Below are positions 17,360 through 26,078 of a DNA stretch of 30,851 bases, one piece after another. A program made the translations under genes and the position numbers. This stretch comes from Mesostigma viride (taxonomy: Eukaryota > Streptophyta > Mesostigmatophyceae > Mesostigmatales > Mesostigmataceae). Location: contig RPFO01000545.1 of the NCBI GenBank assembly GCA_009746045.1, positions 1 to 30,851 on the forward strand, written 5' to 3'. Each line of letters opens with the position of its first letter. Position 1 is the stretch's first letter. The notes beneath the pieces were generated by a model. That model saw only the letters and a list, made by a program, of their open reading frames with translations, searched no databases and had not been told where the DNA came from.

Positions 17360-18249
17360 CTATTCCAGGCCTGGTTTTCCAGCATCAATCGTTTGTTGTT
17401 TGCGGCGAATTCGGGCCCGCGGTACTTGCGAGCCTCCTCGTAGTGACCTAGTTTTTCCAGTCCAGGGAAGCGCCTCCACTATGGAAAGGGCCGACTTCTC
17501 GGGGTCTTTCCCGCCCACCACCTCTTTCTCGTGGCGAGAGTGGAAGAATATTGACAAACCGCACATTTCGTCTGTGAATGTGTCGCGAGTGGCCTGACTC
17601 TTCTTTGTTAGTCCCTGGTCCTTCCTATAGTCGGCGGTCTGCTCGTATCCAGTCACCAACTTGTTGGCGGCGTTGTTGACGACAGCGTACACTCGCGCCG
17701 GCACCGGCTGGGCGCTGCTATCCCTAATGGCGCGCATGTCCAGTTTCGTCTTCTCGCAACTCTTGATGCGAGGGGCATCCGCCACTTGCTGGCGAGATAT
17801 TGGCACAAACTCCTCGCCGGTCTTCTCGCGATACCGGTCGTACAGGTCTGGATGAGCGCCGGGTCCGCATCCAGGTACTTCTCCAACAGCACGGCCACCG
17901 AGTGGCGGAACGCCGCCGCCTTCTTGCCTGGCAAGAGCTGGATGATCTTGATGATCCCCTGTCGATCGGTGACAGGTGTGTCTCGCTGTCTGGCACCGGG
18001 GAACTTCCAGAGACCACAGAGAGTGGTCACTACCGCGTGGCTTTTCTCAAGTCTTGACAGATATTCAGAAGCTCTTGCACTTGCTTTTTCCAACAAAACT
18101 CCGCCCTCCGACATAAAACATGAAGCGGATATGACATCCAACACAGATATCCTGCCATCGGGCGTAACTCGTATCTTGTTTGCAAAGGGGTCCTCACCCG
18201 GCATGTCGCGCGAGGGTTGCAGATACATCACAACCGCTTGAGACGCCAT
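17360..18249 (-). pseudogene. TPV-D / LPG-A-FR domain protein, copy 1, one frameshift
   Basis: ATG at 18249 (MASQAVV) is preferred; an in-frame ATG at 18279 is also possible. Residues 35-145 hold a domain also present in the next gene: VTPDGRISVLDVI, LWKFPGARQRDTPVTD, then LLPGKKAAAFRHSVAVLLEK and a YLDADPALI end. I associate this pattern with KilA-N/BRO-like regulatory proteins of algal viruses and algae (from memory, not checked). Near 17855 a one-base break shifts the frame; the rest (ARVYAVVNNAANKLVTGYE and a Lys/Glu-rich part) continues to the stop at 17360. Unlike copy 2, this C-terminus has no nuclease motif. Confidence 0.6.
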
Positions 18250-18333
18250 GGGTGTTTGTTGTATTAATAGAAAATTCATTCATCAATATAAGCGCGCCGC
18301 CCTTTCAAGGTTGTCCATAAAATTGAGATTTGT

Positions 18334-19071
18334 TCACGAGTTGATGTTGGGGTCCTGCAACTCTATGCTTTCGTCCAGTGTCAGCTCTATCTTATGCAAG
18401 TCGCAGACCTCCTTGAGTACAAGCAGCCTTTCCGCCGTCACGTTGGGCGTCGTTGGCGTGCGAAACAGGTGAAGGCGCTTGGTGTAGTCCGGGTAGTCAA
18501 GCCCGTACCCGATGAGCTGACCCACGCCGTGCAGGCCGGAGCTGAACTCCTTCACCTCGATCAAACGCTTGGTGTCCGGGCACAGGATGTCGATCACCCC
18601 CGCCCGGCACCTCACCTCCCGCTTGCCTCTGAGCCTCTCCGCAAGGCCGGCCTGTACGTCTCTTTCCCCCCCCTTTTGCGCTTTCTGTGTGTAGATGAAG
18701 ACAAAATGTCTATTAACTTGTGCAACGTGTCCGCCTTTTCCACGTCGTTTGCGCACTCGTGTGACACGCATGACAGTACGCGAACAAGTCTTTTGATGCT
18801 GTCCAAATCCATAACCGGGGTATCCCTTTGCCTTTGTCCAGGAAATTTCCATAAATTGATATGCCGCACCAGCTCCTCGTGCATCTTTCCGATGCGTTTT
18901 AGACAATACGATGCGTGAACGGCTGCATTGGGAGTACGCACGCCGTTTTTCACAAAGCAAGCCAGCGTTATGACATCGATCACCGAGATCCTCCCGTCAG
19001 GCGTCACGGACGCGCGGGGACGCTTTGAGGACGTCCGCTTCCGTGGACGCTTCAAGGATGTTTGAGGACAT
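18334..19071 (-). pseudogene. TPV-D domain plus PD-(D/E)XK-like nuclease, copy 2, two frameshifts
   Basis: The likely start is ATG at 19071 (MSSNILEAS). One break near 19005 moves into the frame with VTPDGRISVIDVI, NLWKFPGQRQRDTPVMD and a helical part. A second break lies at an eight-C run (18666-18673), after which the frame reads GVIDILCPDTKRLIEVKEF and then GVGQLIGYGLDYPDYTKRLHLF. Asp ... Glu-Val-Lys followed by a Gly-Gln helix is the PD-(D/E)XK nuclease core. The same pairing of N-terminal domain and nuclease-like core is known to me from algal-virus proteins. A homopolymer indel at the C run makes a sequencing error a real possibility. Confidence 0.6.
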
Positions 19072-19192
19072 GTTTGCGCAGTCGCGTCACGAGGCTCGGG
19101 AGGCTACGGCCGTCTCGCTGAGCAATTTATGGCGCGCGTGGGACGGGGGCGCCCAACCGGCGCGACAACGTGTTGCGACTCTCGTTAGCAGC

Positions 19193-19531
19193 CTACTGTG
19201 TTTCACACCATCCGTCTCTTAAACGAGCACATCCAATCTTGTGAAGCGGCCACGCCTCCGTTTGGCATTTCTTTGAGCAGTAATATGCCTTTTTGCAAGT
19301 TGCGCACTTTTTCATGCCGCCCTTTCTGGTAATTTTGTCGCAAACTCTATTGCAACAGAGACGGTGTGTGGACGATATCACGAAATCCATCTGATCGTCA
19401 CCCTCCTCCAATATTGGACACGCGTCCCCCGAAAAAATGGTGGTGCATTTCTCGCCCCATGGGTACAGAAAGTCCGTTATACCAGGTGCCCTTTCCACCA
19501 CCACCGGACCTAGATCATCCTCATCGCTCAT
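19193..19531 (-). CDS. MYND zinc-finger protein
   Basis: A 112-residue protein whose C-terminal half is a MYND finger: Cys60 and Cys64, then KKCATCKKAYYCSKKCQTEA with Cys76, Cys79, Cys85 and Cys89, then WPLHKIGC with His97 and Cys101. MYND fingers bind proline-rich peptides and act in transcriptional repression or as adaptors. The N-terminal 55 residues are acidic and unrecognised. ATG at 19531 follows an AT-rich leader. It is typical of small adaptor-like giant-virus proteins; the partner is unknown. Confidence 0.85.
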   Translation of the reverse strand: MSDEDDLGPVVVERAPGITDFLYPWGEKCTTIFSGDACPILEEGDDQMDFVISSTHRLCCNRVCDKITRKGGMKKCATCKKAYYCSKKCQTEAWPLHKIGCARLRDGWCETQ

Positions 19532-19612
19532 ATGTGCTTTAAGAAGTTGGTAGATTATTGAGACCGCGTGAACGAAAGAGGCTAGTGAGTAGCCACAACT
19601 GTTGTTGGCATT

Positions 19613-19891
19613 TCAAGTCTTGGGCACGCGGGCGCCCGACCGGCGCAACAACTCGGCCATGATGTCCATGACGTGTTGCGACCAGTTCCTCACCCCGACC
19701 CTCCTCCATATGATCGCGGCCTCGTTGGCCCAGTAGCGCTGTATCATCGCCTCGTTCACGCACACGTTTGGGCCGAACGTGGCCCGCGCCTCGTTCAGCA
19801 TGCGCGTGGTCTCCTCCATCCACCGCGTCAACATCTGGTACTCTTTGAGGGCCTCTCCCTCGGCCTTTGTGAATCTCTTGCGCGCCCTCAT
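19613..19891 (-). CDS. Small helical hypothetical protein
   Basis: A 92-residue intact frame beginning MRARKRFTKAEGEALKEY, with a Trp- and Arg-rich middle (YWANEAAIIWRRVGVRNW) and a basic end. It is predicted to be all-helical. No family is recognised. An AT-rich leader precedes the ATG (19892-19920). It sits between the MYND and Rieske genes on the same strand. Confidence 0.5.
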   Translation of the reverse strand: MRARKRFTKAEGEALKEYQMLTRWMEETTRMLNEARATFGPNVCVNEAMIQRYWANEAAIIWRRVGVRNWSQHVMDIMAELLRRSGARVPKT

Positions 19892-19920
19892 TTTTTGTGC
19901 TCACATAATGCTGACATTTT

Positions 19921-20942
19921 CTACGCGAAAGGCTCGGGGCACATGATGCCGTAGACCTTCTTCATCCGGTCCCTGTACAACTTCACGAACGCGTCACCCG
20001 GAGTCAGGCGATTGCGCCACCACTCCTCCGCCACGACGTTCGCGACAATGTCCTCATCCTCCTTCAGCGGCAAGGCGTTGACCAGCCAGAACAGCATGTC
20101 CCACGCGGGTGCCGTCAGTATGTTGCGCGACACGCGACAGGTGACCAGCGACTTGTTCGCTTCGTAGGGCTGCACGCTGAACCAAAGGAGGAACACGGGC
20201 TTTTCGTGCCCGGATATCCTGAAACGCAGACTCGCCGTGTACGGCAGGTGAAACTCGTTGTCGACGGATATCGACAGCGCGCCATGGGGAGGCACCCTCG
20301 CGACCTTGCCCTCGACCGGCATGAGTCGAAGCAGCAGGCGACCCGCAAGGTCGGCGGACACAGGATAGCTGTACACGCTCTTTCCCGTGAGGAGACTCGC
20401 GTCCCCGCCCGTCTCGGTCGTCACGTCTGCGCTCTCGACGTCCACGATCTTCACCTTGTGCACGTGCTGGAGATGCACGTGGTCAAGGAGGTTCTCCATG
20501 ACGATCATCGGGTGCGCCCTCACGCACGTCGAGTACGAAAACGTCCTGTATCCGTCGTCAGCGAACTCCGGCATAGTCGGCGGAGACGACCCCCGTCCCC
20601 GATGCCGGCGTTCACCCAGACCAGGCCCGTATCTTCTTTGGCATCGAGGTGGTTGTCGCCGTTGTTATGCTTGCCCCAGTACATCCCGTGGTACGGGCAA
20701 CGGACGCACCCGTCTTCCACCTTGCAGTTGTGAGACAGTCGCGCCCCGCGGTGAGGGCACGCGTTTCTCACGGCGAGCGTCTCGTTCCTCTGCCGGTGAT
20801 CGTACAAGAGTATCTCCTCGTTGTACACCTTCGTCACCTTTGGCTGGCGAGATTTGCGTCCCACGCACACCCACTTGTCGGGGTGCTCGCTGGACGCCTC
20901 GCACAGTGGGAGCAGGCTCGGAGTGAAACGGGCAGTCGTCAT
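19921..20942 (-). pseudogene. Rieske non-heme iron oxygenase, one frameshift
   Basis: ATG at 20942 opens a Rieske [2Fe-2S] domain: Cys62-x-His64, 17 residues, then Cys82-x2-His85 within CPHRGARLSH and CVRCPYHGMYWG. The frame breaks at a five-G run near 20592. The second frame, down to 19921, holds the mononuclear iron site ENLLDHVHLQHVHKV (Asp-x2-His-x4-His) and a beta-rich catalytic domain. Both cofactor sites are complete, so the ancestral enzyme was probably active. Relatives include pheophorbide a oxygenase-like, choline monooxygenase-like and aromatic-ring hydroxylases; the substrate cannot be told. There is no transit peptide or C-terminal membrane helix, unlike chloroplast relatives. 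A reductase partner is not encoded nearby. Confidence 0.8.
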
Positions 20943-20945
20943 CTG

Positions 20946-21563
20946 TTAGTGGTGGTCGTCATTTCTGTCACACCCGAGGCGCGCGGACTCGCTCCATGAC
21001 TTGCAGGATGGCAGATTTTTGTTTTCCCCGTTGTAGGTCCCGATCAGTTCGTACACGGTGAAGTCCTTGCAATAGTCGAAAAGGAGGCGACGGTAGGCGG
21101 GCGGAAATGAGTACTGCCCTATATGCAGCTGGTCAGGTGGCGGGACGGACTTGTAGAACTCGGGGTCCTTGTGCGGCCTTTCCAGGTGAGCTCGTACTAC
21201 GCGCACCTCGGGGCGGCGGATGTCGATGTACGATTCCCATCGCCTCCAAGTGAGGGCACTCGCGCCACTCGCGCACCTGGGTCCGCGGTAGAACTCGACG
21301 CTGAACGGCACCTTCTTGTGGAAGAGTACGTCGATGACGCGGTTCATGCAACAGTCCTCCAAGTGCTCGTCATACGCGTTGAAAACGAGGCAGTAGCGTC
21401 CCAACTTGTCTACAAACCCTTGCGTCCCCTTTTCATCAAAATCGGGGTAAAGAGATCCGGTCAGGTTTAGCCAAAAACCCTCTGCCGTCCCCGTTTCGGT
21501 CTCTGACGGCATTAGGCGGTCTAGGGACACGACTGGATGCGACATCCTAAGATTGATGTTCAT
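20946..21563 (-). CDS. Unrecognised protein next to Rieske gene
   Basis: ATG at 21563 (MNINLRMSHPV) or 21545 follows an AT-rich leader. The open frame extends further upstream but without protein-like sequence. About 200 residues, mixed alpha/beta, with an EGFWLNLTGSLYPDFDEKG stretch, a YCLVFNAYDEHLEDCC segment and an RPHKDPEFYKSVPPP segment; it ends in an Asp/His-rich tail. No family is recognised. Its stop is only 3 bases from the Rieske start, so the two may be co-regulated. Confidence 0.5.
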   Translation of the reverse strand: MNINLRMSHPVVSLDRLMPSETETGTAEGFWLNLTGSLYPDFDEKGTQGFVDKLGRYCLVFNAYDEHLEDCCMNRVIDVLFHKKVPFSVEFYRGPRCASGASALTWRRWESYIDIRRPEVRVVRAHLERPHKDPEFYKSVPPPDQLHIGQYSFPPAYRRLLFDYCKDFTVYELIGTYNGENKNLPSCKSWSESARLGCDRNDDHH

Positions 21564-21654
21564 ATTTATTGTGGCGTCTGAGGCGCAGGCGTGGGCGCGG
21601 CCGAGGCACAGGAACGGCCCCTTGGTGCACGGGCGCAAACTTGTACATGTGTGA

Positions 21655-22179
21655 TTACCTTCCAAACAACGACCGCGCATATGGTTCCAAGTCCTCGGCA
21701 GTCGTGCCGTCCTTGTATCGAAGCTGCGGCATTCTCATGGGAGCAATCTCAGAAAGATGCGACCCCCTGGCTTTCTGTTTGTAAACATTATTGTACTTTG
21801 TCATGTCGCGTTTTTGGTTGTCCACGATGTTTTGTATTGCGGCTGTGTAGTCGTCGTTGAAATCCTGACGCCACTCCGGTTTAATGCGCCATTCCAGCTC
21901 GTCTCTTCGCTCTTCGATCTTATCCCAGAGTTCTTTGCCACCACCAGGTTTCATGACAGTCTTCTGAATTTGCAGACGCGGGTCGAGATCCAGGTGTGTC
22001 GTGCAGTAGTCGCAATCTACGAAATATCCTCTTATTCTTGCCACGTCTTGAGGCCCCCTGACCCTAAAATCTTGCTTTTTATTGACGTCAGTTTCATATC
22101 TTAACCAACCAACGGTATTATTACGACACTGTTTTCCTTTTGTGGTAGTCGCCTTGCACCGCTCGACCCTGTTAGGCAT
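21655..22179 (-). CDS. CxxxTxxGxxC...CxxCTTH zinc-binding protein
   Basis: A 174-residue intact protein. The N-terminal zinc site is RCKATTTKGKQCRN with DCDYCTTH about 40 residues later; the same site type occurs in the gene at 4142-4468. The rest is highly charged and helical, with several Trp and Tyr residues (ELEWRIKPEWRQDFNDDY) and an Arg-rich end. Function is unknown; nucleic-acid or protein binding through the zinc site is likely. Confidence 0.55.
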   Translation of the reverse strand: MPNRVERCKATTTKGKQCRNNTVGWLRYETDVNKKQDFRVRGPQDVARIRGYFVDCDYCTTHLDLDPRLQIQKTVMKPGGGKELWDKIEERRDELEWRIKPEWRQDFNDDYTAAIQNIVDNQKRDMTKYNNVYKQKARGSHLSEIAPMRMPQLRYKDGTTAEDLEPYARSLFGR

Positions 22180-22215
22180 TGTGTTGATCCTTCACACAGA
22201 ACACACATTTTTTGT

Positions 22216-23880
22216 TCATAGTACGGGAACGCGCCTGTGTGTCCCAAGTCTTGCGATCGCGGATGGCGCGTTACGGCTAGCAGAATTGAGTTCAAATCGC
22301 GGATCGCCTGGTGGCAGGCGCGGGCACCAGGACATGGGGTTGTCTGTCCGGCGCATGGTGTTTTCGCAACTCCTCTCCAAGACCGGCTGCATCCTGCGCC
22401 AGTCGCCGCCGCGCGAGGCCACGAAATCCGCAACCTTGTAAGCGTCCCTTGCAAACTCTTCGTCGGGTGAGGGAGGGATCATCGGCTGGTGGTGAGGCGC
22501 CGCCCGTCGGAGTGCATTTTGCACGTCGACCTGGAAAAACGGATATTGAGCGTACCAATTAGCCCTGCCTCGCGTGTAATCAAGTGCAGGCTGCATGCTG
22601 TCCTTCCTGGCTTGTGCCTCGTCTTTCTGACGTGACCAGGCCTGGTACTGCTCGTCTCTCAGCCACGGCATGTCCGGTGCACCGTTGGGTGGCTGGGTTC
22701 TCTCGCGCAACGCTCTTCGATCCATCCACTCGCGCTCAACGCTGTTCCGCCTTTGGCGCATCCCTGCGTTTGCCGTCTCGATGTCTTCTGCGGCTTTATC
22801 GTGTTCTCGCTCGACGTGCTCGCGATCCACCCAGGCCCTTTGTGCGACGGCGGCCACGCGGTCGTCGTCAATAATACGCCCCAGCACGCCCGTGCGGGCG
22901 TTCTTGCTGACCTTGGCCAGTCTCAGCGCGTCGTCAAGCGTGATGTAGTCCGTGATCATACCGTACACTTCGGGCGGGATATCCAAACCGGCGTCGCCGG
23001 CTCGTACGCGGTGCGCCCTTGAAGACGGCCGATGCTTGCGTGCCCTGAGTCCGGAGATGACGCTCGCCAGCCTGGACTTGCGCGCCATCGACGTCCCAGC
23101 CTCGGTTGCCGCAGCGGACACGGCGTCGACAACGGCCTCTTGACCCGCGGCGACCGGTGCCGGTTGGGGCGCCTGGCACGCCTCTACGACTGTGGAGAGA
23201 GGCGCTTTCATTAGGATGTGGTTTCCGCTCGTCGAGTCGTACGCCTCTAGCCCGTAGCGGTTGTAATACCTCACCAGCCTGCGGTTGTTCTCTATGATGC
23301 ACACGGCATTCCTCAGTTCCTTCATGTTTCGCTCCTTTAATTCGGCGCGCAAAAATCTGCGGGTGCTCTGATAGTCCTTCAAGTATTCGTCGATCTTTTC
23401 GTAAGTCCAATGCTTGTACTTGGCGTTCGCCTCGCCCTTTTTGCACACGCCTCCGCTCGCTTCCAAAGCCAGTTCGGAGGCGGCCGGGTTTTTCATCTCT
23501 TGCGCAAGTAAGCGAATGCCGTAGCACAGAAGCCGACGCCCGACGCTTTCGAACACGGCCTTCTCGACCGCGGATGCCTGCCCTTCGAATTCCTTCGCGC
23601 GGACGTAGAAGTAGTCCAGCCAGAGCTGGGTGGGCTTCTTCAGGCTAAATTTTAGGTACGCGAAGCTCATGCCTCCCAGCAGGGGCGACTCGGCGCGCAT
23701 CTTGTTCACGAGCCTGGACTTGTATCCTGTCGGGACGGGGATGAAGATCTCGAGCCAGCTCTTGCTTATCCTCGTCGAGCTCTTCTTGGCTATCACTTTG
23801 AGGGGGTACTGCCCCAGCGGCCCCACCTGGAGCTCTGTGACCTCAAACTCCTCGACGCGTCCACTCATCCGTTCTTTCAT
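22216..23880 (-). CDS. F-box protein with GNAT-like N-terminal half
   Basis: A 554-residue intact protein and the longest unbroken viral frame here. Residues about 20-220 have a pattern reminiscent of a GNAT acetyltransferase: beta strands, a WLDYFYVRAKEFEGQ segment followed by a long helix, and LVRYYNRYGLEAY at 203-215, close to the closing GNAT motif; this part is tentative. Residues about 298-332 (GLDIPPEVYGMITDYITLDD...LAKVSKNAR) are an F-box, which would recruit substrates to SCF ubiquitin ligases. The remainder is Arg/Glu-rich helix and a Pro-rich, Asp-rich end. It is divergent from the F-box-like gene starting at 24000. Confidence 0.65.
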   Translation of the reverse strand: MKERMSGRVEEFEVTELQVGPLGQYPLKVIAKKSSTRISKSWLEIFIPVPTGYKSRLVNKMRAESPLLGGMSFAYLKFSLKKPTQLWLDYFYVRAKEFEGQASAVEKAVFESVGRRLLCYGIRLLAQEMKNPAASELALEASGGVCKKGEANAKYKHWTYEKIDEYLKDYQSTRRFLRAELKERNMKELRNAVCIIENNRRLVRYYNRYGLEAYDSTSGNHILMKAPLSTVVEACQAPQPAPVAAGQEAVVDAVSAAATEAGTSMARKSRLASVISGLRARKHRPSSRAHRVRAGDAGLDIPPEVYGMITDYITLDDALRLAKVSKNARTGVLGRIIDDDRVAAVAQRAWVDREHVEREHDKAAEDIETANAGMRQRRNSVEREWMDRRALRERTQPPNGAPDMPWLRDEQYQAWSRQKDEAQARKDSMQPALDYTRGRANWYAQYPFFQVDVQNALRRAAPHHQPMIPPSPDEEFARDAYKVADFVASRGGDWRRMQPVLERSCENTMRRTDNPMSWCPRLPPGDPRFELNSASRNAPSAIARLGTHRRVPVL

Positions 23881-23999
23881 ACACTAACGGTTGTCAAAAT
23901 TATCGTCCACTTGCGTGTGTGCAATGGCGGAACGCGCGGTCTTTAGGTTTGCAAGGGAGTTGGAGAGGCGGTGGGAACGCGCAAGGTGAAATATTATCG

Positions 24000-24794
24000 A
24001 TGCGTGTGATTATGGAACGCCGGCCGCGCAACACGTTTAAGGATCTCGTTGCGGTGCCCGGGATTCTAGAGCAGATTCTGTCCCATATCCCCAGCGACCG
24101 CGACAAGGCCAACCTTGGCACGGCTTTGGGGAAGAGGTACGATGAGAAAGTGAAGAGCAGAATGTTTGACGCGATGCACAAAAAGGCGACCACGTTGGAC
24201 GCCGAGCTGAAAAAGGCCCTCGTCACGGAGAAGCTGCTGGATGATCTGAAAGAGAGGATCAGACAAGAGACACTGACGTTTCCAGGGGCGGGACAGCCTG
24301 GACCGCCGTGGACCGATGCACAACAAAGACGGATCGACGTCTTGATAAAGGCTCCACACAGCGTTTACAGCGCGTGATCTGGCCGAGTCGCGTCGTATGC
24401 GACTTGCCCACGATGCTTCTATGGCAAATGCCCCCCTGCCGCGTGCGAAAGAGGCCCTGCGCAGTTCGCGCGGCAGGTTGCTAGAGCTCACGGCCCCGCG
24501 GACCGTCACGTGGGCCGACGTGGACGCCGCGCATGACCGCATGAGCGAACGAAGGGCGCGATCGCGGGTATCGCGGAAGCGACCAATGCGGTATGGAGAC
24601 AGCTTTATGCTGGTCCGAATCCACCCACGGATGCCGAAAGGGGCGAGGCGCGTCGTCAAGCAAGAACACTCAATCTACAGAAGGCCGATCTAGCTAAACA
24701 ATTGGAAGCGGACAAGGCCGAGGTGGAGCAGGCGGAGAGAGAGGTGTTTCGTTACGCCAGGGCGATGGAAAGAGAGTGGGAGCGGTCAAGCTAG
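24000..24794 (+). pseudogene. F-box-like coiled-coil protein, two frameshifts
   Basis: ATG at 24000 (or 24012) starts a protein with an F-box-like segment at residues 10-45 (FKDLVAVPGILEQILSHIPS, then DRDKANLGTAL). The first frame stops at 24377. The reading resumes one frame over, from about 24370 to 24560 (ARDLAESRRMRLAHDASM...), then changes again to the frame with AEATNAVWRQLYAGPNPP and ends with a Glu/Ala-rich coiled coil (VEQAEREVFRYARAMEREWE) at the stop at 24792-24794. The joined length would be about 260 residues. No internal nonsense codon appears apart from those created by the two shifts. Confidence 0.5.
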
Positions 24795-24852
24795 GAGCAA
24801 TTTTATTAGGCAATTTTACAAGGGCGTTATTGAGGTCTTTTTACAAATTTGT

Positions 24853-25347
24853 TCAAAACCGTCTAGTCCGCCCCCTCCCCCCCTCCCAGGCCAGCCGCGC
24901 AGAAAGCGCCGGGTCCGCGCAGCGCGACGGACCGACGGCGGACGGACGATCGAACCGCGCGTCCACGCAGTACGCGCACTGAGAGCGACGCCAGTCGCGA
25001 TCGACGGGGAAGTAGATGGACAGCAGGCTAGAGCCGCAGCCCTCGCACGTCCGGACGCCAGCGGGAGGGAACGAGCCTCCCGACGCCTCGTGCCACAGGC
25101 ACCGCCGGCACATGTTGCTGCGGGTGCCCTCCGCGGGGCACACCGCGAAGTCGATCTCCTCCCGCAGCTCGTCGCAGAAGCCGCAGATGAGGCGGGGCGG
25201 CTCGGCCGAGGGCAGCTTCCCGGCGAGCACGCCCTCCCTGCGCGCCCGTTCGGCGAACGCGATGCCGTCGCGCGTGTTTCGCGTCAGGTACATGAGCGTG
25301 TTGTTGCCCGGGTGGAACCCCCACTCGCACTCCTTCTGGCGCGTCAT
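24853..25347 (-). CDS. Cys-rich zinc protein with CxxC pairs
   Basis: A 164-residue protein with ordered Cys pairs: ICGFC (about 55), a lone Cys at 70, MCRRC (about 81), TCEGC (about 101) and QCAYC (about 123). The last two pairs have the layout CEGC ... F ... CAYC, the same arrangement as the first zinc site of the RING gene at 16196. Probably two treble-clef or ribbon sites; nuclease (HNH-like) and adaptor roles are both possible. I see no His-Asn-His core. ATG at 25347 is directly preceded by a tandem repeat. Confidence 0.55.
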   Translation of the reverse strand: MTRQKECEWGFHPGNNTLMYLTRNTRDGIAFAERARREGVLAGKLPSAEPPRLICGFCDELREEIDFAVCPAEGTRSNMCRRCLWHEASGGSFPPAGVRTCEGCGSSLLSIYFPVDRDWRRSQCAYCVDARFDRPSAVGPSRCADPALSARLAWEGGRGRTRRF

Positions 25348-25351
25348 GGCT

Positions 25352-25470
25352 CGCCCCGTCCCTTTTTTTGCTGCCTCGCACGCCCGTCCCTTTCTTTTTG
25401 CTGCCTCGCACGCCCGTCCCTTTCTTTCTGCTGCCTCGCACGCCCGGTACTCCTTTTCGACTGCACCGGA
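25352..25470. repeat. 30-bp tandem repeat between divergent genes
   Basis: A unit CGCCCGTCCCTTTCTTTTTG followed by CTGCCTCGCA occurs at 25352-25380 (partial), 25381-25410 and 25411-25440, with a degenerate copy to 25470. It begins 4 bases upstream of the minus-strand start at 25347 and lies in the promoter gap of the pair. Confidence 0.8.
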
Positions 25471-25613
25471 CCGCCCTCGGAACTCCCGCGCGCTCCGCGC
25501 CGACCGCCCCCCTCTTCTGCCGACACGTGGCGCGGGCGGGGAATCGTGCTAAAGGCGAGGGGCACGACTGTCCCGGGCGTGCACGTGACGATCGCGAATT
25601 CCTACCCGCTGCC

Positions 25614-26078
25614 ATGGCTCGCCCGACCTCTCCGCTGGCTCTGGCCAAGCGCAAGCTGACTTTCGCGCTCCCGTCGATCATCCGCAGGAGCAAGCGGGGC
25701 AGACGCGTGCTCGCGTCCTCGCTTTCGCCCTCGCCCTCGCCCCCGGCCTCGCCCCCGGCCTCGCCCGTCCGCAGGAGAGCGAGCGCGCGGGAGGAAGAAG
25801 AGGTGTGGCGTCCCGACGACGACGAGTGCCCCGACGGCCTCGTGGGCGCGCCCGAGATGGGGCTGTTCGCCCTGATACCGTGGAGCGCCTTCGGGAACAT
25901 CCTCAACCGGCTGGACTGCCGCGACCTGTCGAATTTCGCCGCATGCAACATGCACCACGCCGTCGCCGTGTCGACCGCCATGGGCCTGCAGGGCGTGGCC
26001 TACTGCTTCGACGGCTGCCCGCGCTGCCACAGCACGCCCCGCCGGCGCTTCTCGACAATTAATTTGTCATGCCGATAA
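25614..26078 (+). CDS. F-box protein
   Basis: ATG at 25614 (MARPTSPLALAKRKL) gives 154 residues. The open frame upstream runs through the 30-bp repeat and is not credible as coding. The N-terminus is basic, then comes a Ser-Pro repeat region (SPSPSPPASPPASP), then an acidic stretch. Residues about 82-120 (GLFALIPWSAFGNILNRLDC followed by RDLSNFAACNMHHAV) match the F-box. A short C-terminal Cys-containing tail (CFDGCPRCH) may bind zinc. No substrate-binding repeats follow, so it may act as a competitor or a minimal adaptor. Its stop overlaps the start of the next small gene. Confidence 0.6.
   Translation: MARPTSPLALAKRKLTFALPSIIRRSKRGRRVLASSLSPSPSPPASPPASPVRRRASAREEEEVWRPDDDECPDGLVGAPEMGLFALIPWSAFGNILNRLDCRDLSNFAACNMHHAVAVSTAMGLQGVAYCFDGCPRCHSTPRRRFSTINLSCR

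Noticed and set aside
19072-19192. Gene remnant similar to the one at 19613-19891
   Set aside because: A GGGCGCCC-ACCGGCGC word is shared, but there is no longer alignment; it is probably chance in GC-rich DNA.
25368-25613. A longer N-terminus for the F-box gene at 25614
   Set aside because: It would begin inside the 30-bp tandem repeat and reads as a repeat-encoded peptide; the ATG at 25614 starts a sensible protein.
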